Shown here in pieces: positions 1 through 10,949 of a stretch of 64,000 bases of DNA. The notes under the pieces are model-generated. The model saw only the letters and a program-made list of their open reading frames with translations, searched no databases and had not been told where the DNA came from. The position numbers and the translations under genes were made by a program. Source of the DNA: Dichotomocladium elegans (taxonomy: Eukaryota; Mucoromycota; Mucoromycetes; Mucorales; Lichtheimiaceae); assembly GCA_025716815.1 (NCBI GenBank), contig JAIXMN010000034.1, positions 248,001 to 312,000 of the forward strand, given 5' to 3'. The first letter of the stretch is position 1. Each line of letters starts with the position of its first letter.

Positions 1-2
1 GC

Positions 3-1035
3 TTATCCGTGCCAGCGCCTGTAACAAGCAACACCGATAACAATAGAAAGGAATTCTTACCATCAAAATCAACCGTTGCAAGACCATCTATAGACAGAGA
101 TTCTTGTCATCCCTATGGCAAGGCTGATCGCTGTATTGGTAGCGGGACCTCAGCTATCGTCACCGTCTTTCGTAACCACGGTGCTCCGTACGCTATCAAA
201 CAATTCCGGCCCTGGAATAAATCAAAAGAATCCCATCGACGTTACACGAAGAAGTTTATATCAGAGTACTGTATCGCATCATCACTCTTGCATCCCAGCA
301 TCGTTCACACCTTTGATCTCATTGAAGACGGCGAAGGAAATTTTAGCACAGTGATGGAATACGTACGTGTATGAATATATAGCCCCCGTACAGGGCTACT
401 CAAAAGATGGGATCGTGTTTTGAAACATGCTGTACCTGCTGTAGTGCGACAATGGTGACCTCTTCTCTGCAATCACGGGAGGAAATCTGCCTAAGGTTAG
501 AAAATGGGACTACTTTGGGCAACTGGTCTCGGGGCTTGAGTATCTCCATCAAATCGGCGTAGCCCATCGTGACATTAAGCCCGAAAACCTCTTGCTTACG
601 CAGGACGGTCGGCTCAAGATTTCGGATTTTGGCGTCTCGGACGTGTTCCGTCTGCCTTGGGACACGCGATGCCACAAGAGTTTTGGTATCGTTGGATCGG
701 AGCCCTACGCCGCGCCTGAGGTATTTTCAAACACGACAAATGGATATTGGGGTGCGGGAACAGACGTGTGGTCTGCAGGTATGGTCCTATACTGCCTCTT
801 TTCCCCTGGATTCTGCTGGCGGAAAGCCGTTCTTACCGATCGTGGGTTTTATGCCTATTTGTGCAACTATACCTCGAGGACATTCGCGCCGTTTCTGAGC
901 CTCAGGGAATATGACAGCGAAGTTGGAAGAATTCTTTATCTCACCCTCGATCCTAATCCCGAGACAAGAATCACAAGTAGGGATCTATTACTGGATCCTT
1001 TTCTTGCCAGTTTGAAAAAATCGCTACCGTCCTGA
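3..1035 (+). CDS. HAL/NPR1-family Ser/Thr protein kinase, 5' end outside window
   Basis: Cytosolic Ser/Thr kinase of the fungal HAL/NPR1 group, which in yeast regulates nutrient and ion transporters at the plasma membrane. Exons 3-362 and 445-1035; the 82-nt intron (363-444) has a GTACGT donor and a TAG acceptor and is phase 0. Visible kinase features in order: glycine loop IGSGTSAIV, the YAIKQF lysine, catalytic loop HRDIKPEN (565-588), DFG (625-633), an APE motif and a typical C-lobe, ending in TGA at 1033-1035. The frame is open to the left edge and contains no ATG before the glycine loop, so the start lies upstream of the window. Family assignment rests on the short VMEY-CDNGDLF hinge and the DFGVSD motif; the exact paralogue is not determinable. 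Confidence 0.85.
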
Positions 1036-2198
1036 TATTTCCCAATGTCATAAACCCCTCGTTACTTAAATCTATATCCCTTCTATTTTGCTTCATTCTA
1101 CATAACAGATTTTCTTTCAACTCTATTCTCCGGACGGAGAGATTTACCCACACCAGCTCTGTTTCTATTTTAGGTAAAAATAAAGATGGCGGTGCACCTG
1201 AGCCTGTCTCAATCTCCATACTATATAAAGAACTGGCGATGGTGCGCGTCGGGCCACAAATAAAAAGAATAGCAGATGCTGAATAGCTCTTCATACGCCC
1301 AACTCAAGTTTCTTTTCCTTTTTCGTGCTGCCCATGGTTCGTGCGACATTCGCTGGCGGCATATGAACCATTGACGAGTGTGCCAGCAAAACACCCAATG
1401 TCAACGGCTGTTATGGGTACGTTAAAGAGCCTTAGGCAACTGCAGTTGCTTGACTACGGTACATGTAACGTATCGAATATCTACACTCTACGTTGCTCTG
1501 TACGGACCAATAGTGCTGTCGATTTGGCGCGATCGTCTTGATTCACGTAAAATAAAACGGCTCATGACAAAGTCCACATCCAAATTAATGAGCTGTCCCA
1601 GAAACCCAACGTCATTGGCCCTCCATTACAAGGAAAACGTCTTTATTGTCCCATACCAAGCTTCTGCTGACAATTGAAGTACGCGTGAATTTCAAATATA
1701 AAAGTATCCGAGATAGAAGATGACCAAACAAATATCCTCCACTGAATGATAAGAAAAACCTCTTCTTTCCCTTAAAGCGCCGTGGTGCCATGCCTAAGCT
1801 ATGGAAGCACTACACACAAAATGTATCATCTTCACATATCGCTCTATCACGTTCATGAGACAACAAGCTTTGAAGATGTGGATTGGCGAGGTTTTATGCA
1901 CTGTTATTCCAAGCGGCAGCCCGAAGCCTCGGACTCTTAGCCGGTCAACAGGAATGGAGCGAGTGTTTTTGTGCAAGCCTCTATATACGACCTCCCCAGC
2001 GTATTCCGCTTATTGTTCGTCGAAATTTTGAGCTTTCTGCCATCCGCAAGAAGAGACGCCGATAGTTCATTGTTGCAGTATGGTGATCATATCTTCCAAA
2101 AAGGTTTACTTGCAAGCGAAGCTATCATGGCTGGACTCTTGCTGTCTTTTTTTTCGGGATTTTGATGGTTTCGTACTTCCCCAAGTGGCCAACTCCAA
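1036..2198. other. intergenic stretch, no gene recognised
   Basis: Contains only short ORFs without recognisable similarity. A TATATAA-like motif lies near 1222-1228. The right end runs into the helicase relic that begins near 2200. Confidence 0.5.
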
Positions 2199-3560
2199 AT
2201 GCTCAAGGGTCCTTCAGAGCCTTACATAATGCTCGACCAGCACCGCATCATTGTCGTATTGCAGTCCCAATTAATCCGTGATTTCACATTTAACAATAAT
2301 CAGCAAGCAGCCTTTGACGATCTTTGCAATTCCTTAGAGGGACCAGCAAATTCTACAAAGGTGCATTTCATCGATGGTTCAGGTGATACAAACAAAGCAA
2401 TACATAGCTTTTTAATGGACTGTTTGAGTATATATCTCGTCGTGTTAATATTGCTCTTCTTGTTGCGACAAGTGGAAAGGCATCTTTTCTTTTTGATGGT
2501 GGATGGACGTACAATAACTTTCCTTGCTCCTTTACGCCCCACTCTCACACACTGGATCCCTCCTCAAATTAGCCTTCTTATCATATGGGATGAGGTATCA
2601 ATGATAAGCCATGATGTGGTTGACTGCGTGAATCGCAGTACGCAGGACCGGATGAAATCTGTACATACTTCCACTGAGCATGTCCCTGTTGGGGATAAAA
2701 TGGTGGTCTTTGGTGGCGATTTTCGACGGGTACAATTCCGGTGTGCTAATGTACCTTATAACCAGGTTAGCTTGACAGCTCATCGTGTTTTACAGGGTAC
2801 TTCGGAATATTCCAAATATATTTTGAGCACAGAGCTTTGCGAGATATTCAGATGTGAAAGTTCATCGTATGCTCATCAATATGCGGATACATCAGTCTAT
2901 TGTTAAAATACTGAGGATAAAATATGCATTCCAGACACAATGGTGTATCGTGGTTCAGTTTCTTTGACGGTACGAACGGTGCTTTAATATTCGTCGTGGT
3001 TTTCCTGATGTTCCGTGCCATTTTAGCATCGAAAAATAATGGCATCTCTGTACTGAACGATGCTATTCTTGAGAGGCTTCCTGGAGACACGCATGAATTT
3101 GTAAGCGCCGATTGCATCGACCGTCCTGAGGATCGGATCATATATCGCGCCACTCCTCCAAGGTTTCTTAACTTTCTCGACACGATTTGGACTGCTCTCC
3201 GCACACTCCAGAGAGGACCAAATCATGCTCGCTCCGTAATTTAAACGTTCCTCATGGCCTTTGCAAAACGGCAATCGGTTGATATGCCGCTCATTTCAGC
3301 ACGTTGTTATAATAGCACGGATCGCAACTGGGACTCACAATGGCTCCTCAATCCACGCCTTACATTACCCCTTGCAAAAATCCAATGTCCTGTACAGTTG
3401 ACAAGAAACAAAATTTTTTATACGCCTGGCATTTGTAATGACAATTAACAAGGGCCAAGAAAAAATTGATATTGTGGGCTTTATATCTACCCAAGCCGGT
3501 TCGAAAACCGTAGAATATGTAAAGGAATATTTAGGCGGAGGGTTTGTTAGTTGAGAATGG
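2199..3560 (+). pseudogene. decayed Pif1-like helicase of Helitron type (copy 1)
   Basis: Broken remains of the Pif1-family helicase carried by Helitron transposons. On the plus strand the family order is kept: an N-terminal NNNQQAAFDDLC stretch, a degenerate Walker A (FIDGSGDTNKA where FIDGPGGTGKT is usual), Walker B LLIIWDEVSM (about 2574-2603), then KMVVFGGDFRR (about 2697-2730). Further on come NDAILERLPGD and a distant RLAFVMTINKGQ block (near 3427-3465). These pieces fall in different frames with stops between them, so the gene is dead. No Rep/HUH portion is visible. Its 3' end meets the 3' end of the oppositely oriented copy 2. Confidence 0.8.
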
Positions 3561-3663
3561 CTTTATGATATACGACATTGGCGGTTACGGGGGCAGTAGT
3601 TGATCCATCGCTGCATACTGCCACACGCAACTTATTCGCGTATGTCGTTTCGAAGATTGCAAC

Positions 3664-5101
3664 CTATAATTGTATCTGTGTGTGTAAACACATGCTGACG
3701 TAGATGGATATCCATGCGTGAAAGGATTTGCCCGTTGCGCCTTGTGGATTGTCATGGCAGACGTATGTCTGATAGGAGAACTGACGGCGGCAGAGTATGA
3801 ACGGCATTTCTCCTCCTTTTGTGTATGAGGATGACGTTGAGGAGATTATGTTTTGCGCCCTGTTGTCCATGGGCCGACGCATCGGGACGGCAATGCAATG
3901 GCCCATAAGCTTTGCCAGGATAAGCTCAGTCCCGTTGCAGAAGCCTGCACTTGTGTCTAAATTTCGCAGTAGCACCAAAGGCATACCCACCTTCAGCTCC
4001 AAGAAGCTAGGGAGGGATTCCTGCACAGTTGAGACCGTTAAGGAACTCTGGTGGGTAGCTTGCTGTAGCTATGTCTGTATCGTCAGCTTCAATAATGCGG
4101 TCGATGGTGGTTTATTGCCTTTCTTTGCCAAGGAAGACGCAAACAGCCTTGTTGTTGATGTCATCATTTGCGTTTTAGTGGCGTGGATGGCCCCATCGTT
4201 GAATTGTGTCGGGAGATTGAATTGGGGGTGGGGAGTCGGGGTGGCGGGGCAGATGGTATTGATGAAGTTCATCCTATCATTGGCTTCGATCCGCCACTGT
4301 TCCGGGACGTCGACACTGTCGCGGCATGGCGGCTGGCCATCCCTAATAGCAAAGAGCCGGATTGCAAAGGCATCAGTGTGGGTTCCCGCATTACGCACTC
4401 GCAGTTGATGTTCAAGTGGAGGAATGCGGACATGATGCCAAAGCAAAGCATGCTGGTAGTTCCCGCAACGACATCTGGGCGCGTGCTCTTCTAGCTGACA
4501 GGGTGCAGCTGCCGAAAGTCTCCACCAAAAAACGATGACCTTGCCATCCAAGAGGACGTGCTCCAAACCCATGATCATCAGCTCCCATGATGCCCTTGAG
4601 GGCCTTGTAGACCGCTTCAACCGCGTAAATGGCACCCCTGTCAGCCTCATCCCAAACTATCAAAGAGGAACGTCGGATGAGATAGGCGTGGGAGGTAGTG
4701 ATACTGAGGCTACAAGAGCTCGGTTCGTTGGCATCTAGGGGAATTTTGATCCGGCTGTGGGCAGCTCGGCCATCATGAAGCAGGACCGCGGCAATTCCAG
4801 AAGAGGCGACAGGTAGGGCAATCTCCTGCTTAGAACGAACATGGGCCAAGAGAGCATGTCTCCATTCCGCCGTTAAATATAGAGTTTCGCAGATACACTG
4901 CTCACCGACTTGAGTTCGAGCGTATATGCGTCTTAAAATGCGTATTTGGCAGAAAGAGGGATGTAGGAATGCTAAAACGTGCACACTCGTAAATGTGGAA
5001 CACACACACACACACACACACACGCAAAGCAATACTCTATCAGAGTCTACTATCTTGCGCTGAAGTAAAGAACCAATGAGATGTTCTACACGAATTTTCA
5101 A
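3664..5101 (-). pseudogene. decayed Pif1-like helicase of Helitron type (copy 2)
   Basis: Second Helitron-type helicase relic, minus strand. Reading 5' to 3': LPVASSGIAAVLL and RAAHSRIKIPLD (a typical Pif1-Helitron block), Walker B SLIVWDEA, a frameshifted GGDFRQ region (KVIVFWWRLSAAAP), QWRIEANDRMNFI, then LELKVGMPLVLLRNLD and FCNGTELILAKL. At least two frameshifts separate these blocks. The 5' part with Walker A is missing and the relic stops near a (CA)n tract at 5001-5023. It resembles copy 3 (29329-30536) more closely than copy 1, suggesting the same family. Confidence 0.8.
5001..5023. repeat. (CA)n microsatellite
   Basis: Eleven or so uninterrupted CA units at the 5' break of helicase copy 2. 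Confidence 0.95.
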
Positions 5102-5146
5102 ATCTTGTAATGAACAAAAAGGAAAAGAGAGAGCTCAGGCTTTTTA

Positions 5147-6256
5147 TTATGAAGGATCAACTCCTGTAGGTGCCTTGGGTTCTTTTTTCATTTCTGCGAC
5201 GTCGCTTTCCTTCTCCTCTTCGTAACGTATGTAATTCTGTCTGTGACGATGGGTGTATTTCTTCTCTTTGTTTTTCCGATAAGTTTCCTGAATCAACTTG
5301 TAAAAATATCGGTAGTAAAACAAGAGGTTGTCATATCGACCATCCGTGTAGCCACCTTGATTGTACGCTTCTCCGAATTCACGATAGAGATAGTAGATGG
5401 CCTCAATGGTCGCTAGATGGTTCTCGCTCAGCTGCTGGTATCGCCAAAAATGGGTCTTTCGCGGTGCGATAGTAACTTTCTGCATCTTCTGCAGGATAGG
5501 AGTCTCTCGCACAATCCGATTTGCTTGTTTCCAAGTGCCGTCAATGACAATGATCCGATCAAACGCGCCTCGTGGTATCTCAGTAAGCCGTTTCGCATCC
5601 TACCAAAAAAAGTAAAACTTAGTAACTCTGAACGATGCTGTCTATTTTTTTTGTCATGCGCGGATCGGTAACACACTTACAGGCCCGGGGAAAAGAAGAA
5701 GTGAACGCTCGGGTTTCTCGAAATCGGGTATTTCTTTCCAAGAATAGAAATCGACATCACCTTTCGCGATCACCTTGGCATGCACCGCAGTCGACTTGCC
5801 ATCTAGTTCTTGTTCATGTTTAATACTAGGAATCCACGATGATTGGTCAGTTTCATGAAAGAGGTTACACTTTCTTCTCTCTCTCTCTCTGAGAGAGAGA
5901 GAGAGTATGTATGTGAATCCTCTTACACATTCAATCGCACAGGAAGTTCGACGGTTGGTATCAAGGATCGATCCATGCCCACGACATCGAAGCATCGGTA
6001 GCAAAAGTATTTTACAGATTTTCGGCATCTGGGACACTCGGATCGCTCAGTCACAGTATCGAGAATGCTGTCATCGCTAATATGCAGATCATCAAACGGC
6101 GAACTCAATTTCTGTCTTTTTGTTGTTCGTCCGTCATTGTCGATCTCGGGCGATCGCTGTGCAGTTGATTCTTCTAAAGTAGATAGTTAGCTAGGGCCGA
6201 CCGTGTGCGTACTTGCAGGATGCAGTCTATTTCTTCTTGGCCTAACCCGAACTCAT
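5147..6256 (-). CDS. DTW-domain tRNA-uridine aminocarboxypropyltransferase (DTWD1-like)
   Basis: DTW/TDD enzymes transfer the 3-amino-3-carboxypropyl group of S-adenosylmethionine to uridine in tRNA (acp3U; human DTWD1 acts on U20). Exons 6173-5927, 5825-5681 and 5599-5147 are firm. Visible features: an N-terminal zinc-type Cys motif (CPRCRKSVKYFCYRC), the LPVRLNVIKHEQELDGKST block, LLFPGP, the catalytic VIDGTW signature, and a C-terminal IEAIYYLYREF and DNLLFYYRYFY region, as in DTWD1. Upstream of 6173 the sequence has a branch site CTAAC and a TAG acceptor, so a further 5' exon is needed; ATGAGTTCGG at 6256-6247 joins in frame (284 aa) but its GTTAGG donor is weak. The intron at 5826-5926 carries a CT/GA hairpin microsatellite. 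The tail is lysine-rich. Confidence 0.88.
5876..5905. repeat. (CT)n-(GA)n inverted microsatellite inside an intron
   Basis: A run of CT units directly followed by a run of GA units, so each strand can fold into a hairpin. It lies in the intron 5826-5926 of the DTWD1-like gene. Confidence 0.9.
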
Positions 6257-6477
6257 ATTTTAGAACAAAATAAAGTCAAGCTCTATACTTTTCTTCTATT
6301 TTGTCGAAACCGACCGAGCAGCCCAACCCCAATTCAATATTGCTCTTCCTTCCGCGCCCGTCTCCCCCAACCCTCCCCCGAACGGAGTCACGACTCCCCC
6401 ATTTCCCTGCCAACCAAAACCGCGAAAAACCGCGCATAGGCAGCCGTCGTCGGTCCTTTTTTTTTGAATAGTTGATT

Positions 6478-7211
6478 ATGCATTTGCTCCTTGGCCATTC
6501 TCAACGTCATGTCCAACGACTTCAATGTCTTCTGGTTATGAGACGCGCATGTACGACCTTCCGTTTGGAAAAGCAAATGAGACTAAGTTTTATTTTCCCC
6601 TCTCCCCGTTTTCAAAGCAATAGCGAGTGCGAGTAGTGTGGATAACAGCAGCAGCAGCAGCAGCATAGGCAAGAGCTCTTCTACGCGACCTCCTTCGACT
6701 GGTCCCGTTCATACAGTTCTTTCTGCTGGTACGGATGCCACGAAAGCCATTGCCCATCCTCTTCCCGACAAAGATAAAGGTACACGGATCTTTTCTAGGG
6801 AGGGAGGGGGAGTGCTAGGTAAAGAAATTCCTCATGCGGGAATGCTACATATTCCCCCCTCCCCAAATAGCCAAGCAAGAAACAGAACAAGGGTACAGAT
6901 ATGGCACATATCCGTGGACCATGGAACGCGCCTCTGCCCTTTGCCTTATTCCTCTCCTGAGCACACAATTCGTCTATGGTGCGCATTCGATCTGCGACGG
7001 TCTGCTGGGTGTCGTTCTCCCCTTCCATATCTACCTTGGCCTTGAATCCTGCATCATTGATTACATTCCAAAACGAACTTATCCAAGGCTCCACCCACTA
7101 GCAAACTGGAGTTTGCTCGCAACAACAGGACTCGTCATGTGGGGATGCTATGAGTTCAATACAAACGAAGTTGGGCTGACGGAGGTTATCAAGCGCATGT
7201 GGACTGCATAG
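6478..7211 (+). CDS. SDH4: succinate dehydrogenase membrane anchor CybS (SDH4/SDHD)
   Basis: Small membrane-anchor subunit of mitochondrial complex II; it helps hold heme b and the ubiquinone site. Exons 6478-6550, 6624-6779 and 6892-7211 give 182 aa. The N-terminus is Arg/Leu/Ser-rich as expected of a mitochondrial presequence, followed by a poly-Ser stretch encoded by AGC repeats. The mature part begins near GYRYGTYPWTMERA and contains hydrophobic helices with the CybS landmarks GAHSICDGLLG, the CIIDY motif, and the C-terminal YEFNTNEVGLTEVIKRMW. Intron 1 has a clear GACTAAG branch site and a pyrimidine tract before CAATAG. An in-frame ATG at 6538 is an alternative start that would shorten the presequence. 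Confidence 0.9.
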
Positions 7212-7572
7212 GCCTGGTCGGAGAATCATCTTCTGTTGTTACTTTGCGTAGCTGGTAATGCCAAAACAAAACAAAAGCGATATATGTTGGTGTTATCGAG
7301 GAGGACAAAATGGATAGCAGAAGCGCATACCTCAGCATGAAGAACTTACACACATCGTGAGTAGAGCGGGACAGACGTTAGTACTACGTAGTATATTACT
7401 TTATTTCAAAATGAAATATATCCAAATCAATAGGCAGCATGGGTTGATCTGCGTTAAAAGAGAAACAGTAATAATCAAAAGAATGGGGAAAAGGATTGGG
7501 GTATATGCATACACTTGCCGATGTTAGGATGGACCATATATATCACCCTTCGATCGGATTCAATAATTAATT
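7212..7572. other. intergenic, between convergent genes
   Basis: Shared 3' flank of SDH4 (+) and the alpha/beta hydrolase gene (-). AT-rich; no ORF or repeat of note. Confidence 0.6.
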
Positions 7573-9227
7573 TTAGGAAGCAATGAAATCAGCAACAGTA
7601 TCTATGATCTCCTTCTGCCAAGCGCGCTTTGCAAGGAACCAACCATGGTCCATGCCATCCATGACAACCGCATCAACACCGTTCTTGGACAGATAGTTGC
7701 TGACACGGGCCGAATCAACAATGTTGTCCGCCGCGGACAAGAAGACTTTGGTGGAGCGCGGGAGGTTGGAGGTTGTATTATACCCATTTTTCGGATAAGC
7801 AATGTCGGACATGGGCGTGACATAGAGGGCCATTTGGAACCAGTGGAAATGCCGGGAGATGAAATAGGATATGTATAATTCGGATGACGCGAAGTATTTG
7901 ACGATGGACTAGCAAAATAAAAAGGTAATACTTGAGTCTAGGGCAGCTGAGTGCGTAAAACATAACATAATGCAACATACCTCTGCGGCAGTCTTTGGCA
8001 CGCGGTAGACAAAATTGATACAGATATCCTTGTAATGAAGCATGAAGCAGATAGGATCGAGAAAGACCATGCCAGCAACACGATTGGCGCAGTGTTGGAT
8101 GGCCCATGACATGACACCTGTACCGAGCGAATGGCCGACAAAGACCGCGTCGGAGAAGCCGTGGTGGCTAAGCATACGCTCTAGGTCCCGCACTGTATCC
8201 TGCATCGTCGGGACGTGCTCGATGCAGCGCATTGCTACGTGGGGTTGCTCCACGCAGAACATGGGAGCACCAAGGCGGAGCAGGTTGGAGATGAAGACAA
8301 GATAAGGTGCAAATCCTGGGCCGATGCCATGCACAAACACTATCGGCTTCTTGGATCGGTCGCCTTCGCGAAACCAATACACGACGGAGGATGTAACGTT
8401 CGATGGACGGAGCGTTGGGGATGTGGGGTGGATTTCTGTTGACCAGAGCGAAAAGGACGATTGGAGATCGGGACCATATCGTTCCATGCCCCAGAAAAAG
8501 CGAAGGATGAGCTGGGTGAAGACTGTAGTGGTCATGATCATGAGGTAAAAGGCCAGAGGGCGATGGTAGGCCTGAACAGGCTCAAGCGTGTGGCGGCAAG
8601 CGACTACATCGTCGTTGTAGCCCGGTGTTAAGGTGATATTGAATTTAGCTGAGAAGTCGTCTACGATCCAGTTCAGTTCCTCGGTCACGGCGTCGTCCTC
8701 GAGTGAGAGTTCTAAGGGTCTTGCAAAGAAAGCCCAAGAAATCCTATGCTCACACCAATGGGTGCGTCCTGTGTGTGTGAGAACTCCTTGCCTCTTTGGT
8801 TCTTAAGATTGAGCGCAGAAAAGGCGTATTACCATTCCGCTAGATTATCTCGGTACAGCTCATCCATCGAAGGGTGCTCGGACGGTGCATGGCTTCGCAT
8901 AAACCAGCCAGTAAGCCATTCCTCGACATTGTCGATATTGGCCACACAGTTGTAGTATAGATGACGTCGGTCTTTAGCATCCGGAAATACCGGCGCCACC
9001 ATGCTTTGCAGACGACTACGGGTGATCTCAAAAAATACATAGAATATTAACTCACACCCGAGCCAGTAGTGGACAAAGGTATCGAGAGTTTCATGACGAG
9101 TGCTGAATAAAGGTTGGTCGGTAGCCATGTAGTAGACGTAGTAGGCAAAAGCAAGTGGTGCTATGGCAGTTTGGGCTACAGCCAAGGCGTAGACCATATT
9201 CCGTGCTAAAAAGGAGTCGGGAAGCAT
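7573..9227 (-). CDS. membrane-anchored alpha/beta hydrolase
   Basis: Alpha/beta-hydrolase fold enzyme, probably an esterase or lipase; substrate unknown. Exons 9227-8833, 8743-7981 and 7908-7573 give 497 aa. The first exon encodes an N-terminal hydrophobic segment and membrane-like helices; the second encodes the oxyanion region FVHGIGPG (about residues 269-275), the nucleophile elbow VGHSLGTG (Ser about 337) and FLDP; the third encodes the catalytic His in MDGMDHGWF. The first junction is certain because the split Trp codon restores NLAEW-ISWAFFARP. The ATG at 9225-9227 is preferred; an upstream in-frame ATG at 9434 would add a polybasic stretch and a second hydrophobic segment, so the true start is open. 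Confidence 0.82.
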
Positions 9228-9434
9228 GGTTGATGAGCTTAAGCAAGGAGCTGTCAACAGCAATAAAAGAAGTGCAAACAATTTCAACAACACGGTCCGC
9301 TCAAGTGTGGACCTAATTTTCACATGCCCATAAAAAAAACCCTTCCCAGCCAAAAGTCCCTCGTCGGCGGAAACTGAAATGCAAGGGTATTTTTTCTTTG
9401 GTGTCGTTTGCCCGCATAACTTCCACCTTTGCAT

Positions 9435-10449
9435 TAATGGGATGTTGCAGCGACCATCGAAACATCCATCTGAAGAACAAAGACTTTATAACTCCTATAT
9501 TGAGATGGCTGAAAATCAGAATATGCAGAATGGCCGTGTTGAGGTTCGTGTATTCTGGAGGGAAGCAGAAACCCTGTCCTACATAGACACGCGTAAAGAT
9601 AGGTTAAGTTACTAGTGCGTATCTTCTTATCGTCCGCCATATCTCTTACAATGCCTTTTACTCTTCCCCACCTCCTTCAGGTTGAAGCTGCGTAGAAAAA
9701 CAAAAAGGGGGAATGAGCTCATCTGTATTCCATAGGCCGTTAATGATCTGAGAAGCCCACTCCTCTTTTAGCCAGAGAGGTCCCATGGGATACTTTTTGA
9801 CCAGTGACTTGTTGAACCAATCAGACGGCGTGCCCGTTACGAAAAAGGCAACCCTTTAGTCCTCCGAGCGACAGCTCATCCCAAACAGAATTTCGTGTAC
9901 TCGACGATGGGGGGATACACATCGGTGTAACGCTATCGCTTGGGTCATTTCACAGAAACGATCCCCCCCATTATCATCAAGCAGGAACATTGAAGGCTGC
10001 GTGTTGACGGAGCCAGTCTTTTAACGGGAGAACGCAAGAGTTTCAGTGACAAAATGGGGCACGCTAGAAAGGAAAAGCGTAACGAAGGGGAAAAGGGACG
10101 AGGACGTCCGCTGCCCTCAGACACCCCAAATCTGAAACCCCTCCCCCCAAATCGTTCATGAATTCTGATCACGTGCATCATCCGCTTATACATTTGGGCA
10201 GTTTCATATGACGTCAGAGGCCTTAGTTGGGCGAGACCCCATTTCTCAGGTGTAGCAGAGCGGGAGTGGAAGTCGTGCCACTGAGGTAAGGGTTATGTCA
10301 AAAAGACATGAACTCCGCTCACCAATGCTAAAGCAGAGACAGTTAGAGGCGGCATGAAAAAATAATTGCGTTGGTTGGGGGGGGGGTGGTCGTTCCTATT
10401 AAAAAGAGCAGAGAAAATAAAACACATTCTTTTCTCTATACTAACCACC
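9435..10449. other. intergenic stretch with a short broken coding-like patch
   Basis: No intact gene. On the minus strand between about 9950 and 9670 two frames carry protein-like sequence (YTDVYPPIVEYTKF, then VTGTPSDWFNKSLV and YPMGPLWLKEEW) that do not join in one frame. I do not recognise the family. A G-run lies at 10379-10387, shortly upstream of the small hydrophilic gene. Confidence 0.4.
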
Positions 10450-10734
10450 ATGAGCAGTAATCACGCACAACCAAAAGGCTCCGCTTTCAATTCTGTCGCT
10501 CATACTGAAGCCGCCCTTGGCGCTGGTCGTCATTATGAGAATAAGAACGAAGGCCACAACAAGATGTACGACAATTATAGCGACCTGGTCGAACATAATC
10601 ATCATATGACATATGGCGAGAGCAAGAAGGAATCCCGTGGCCACCGCATTGACCGGGAGCTCGCCGAGGAGGACCAAGAAGAAATCAACCGCAAGGAGGC
10701 CGCCCGACAACAGAAGGAAAAGCACATCATGTAA
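10450..10734 (+). CDS. small hydrophilic protein, 94 aa, function unknown
   Basis: Single-exon ORF starting at the ATG in ACCACCATGAG. The product is very polar and almost free of hydrophobic residues: a His/Asn-rich first half (EHNHHMTYGE) and a charged C-terminal half (ELAEEDQEEINRKEAARQQ) that should be helical. This composition recalls hydrophilins and other stress-related disordered proteins, but I cannot assign a family. Upstream is a G-run and an AT-rich patch (10396-10410) that could serve as core promoter. Its compact form and good start context make it a likely real gene. Confidence 0.65.
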   Translation: MSSNHAQPKGSAFNSVAHTEAALGAGRHYENKNEGHNKMYDNYSDLVEHNHHMTYGESKKESRGHRIDRELAEEDQEEINRKEAARQQKEKHIM

Positions 10735-10949
10735 ATAAGAACATTGCTGTTTGTAACTGTACGCACATTCGATCCTTCCTTCGGATGAAATTGAAATACA
10801 ACCTCTGACAATCCAAATCGAACCAAGTAGTATAATGTGTAGTATCAATCTTTTGTTCATTGTTACCATCGTCTCTCGTCTCGCTCGTTCCTCTCTCTTT
10901 TCTTTTTACCCCCATTTCACGTCTCATTTGTATACTGCTGCGCTAAAAC

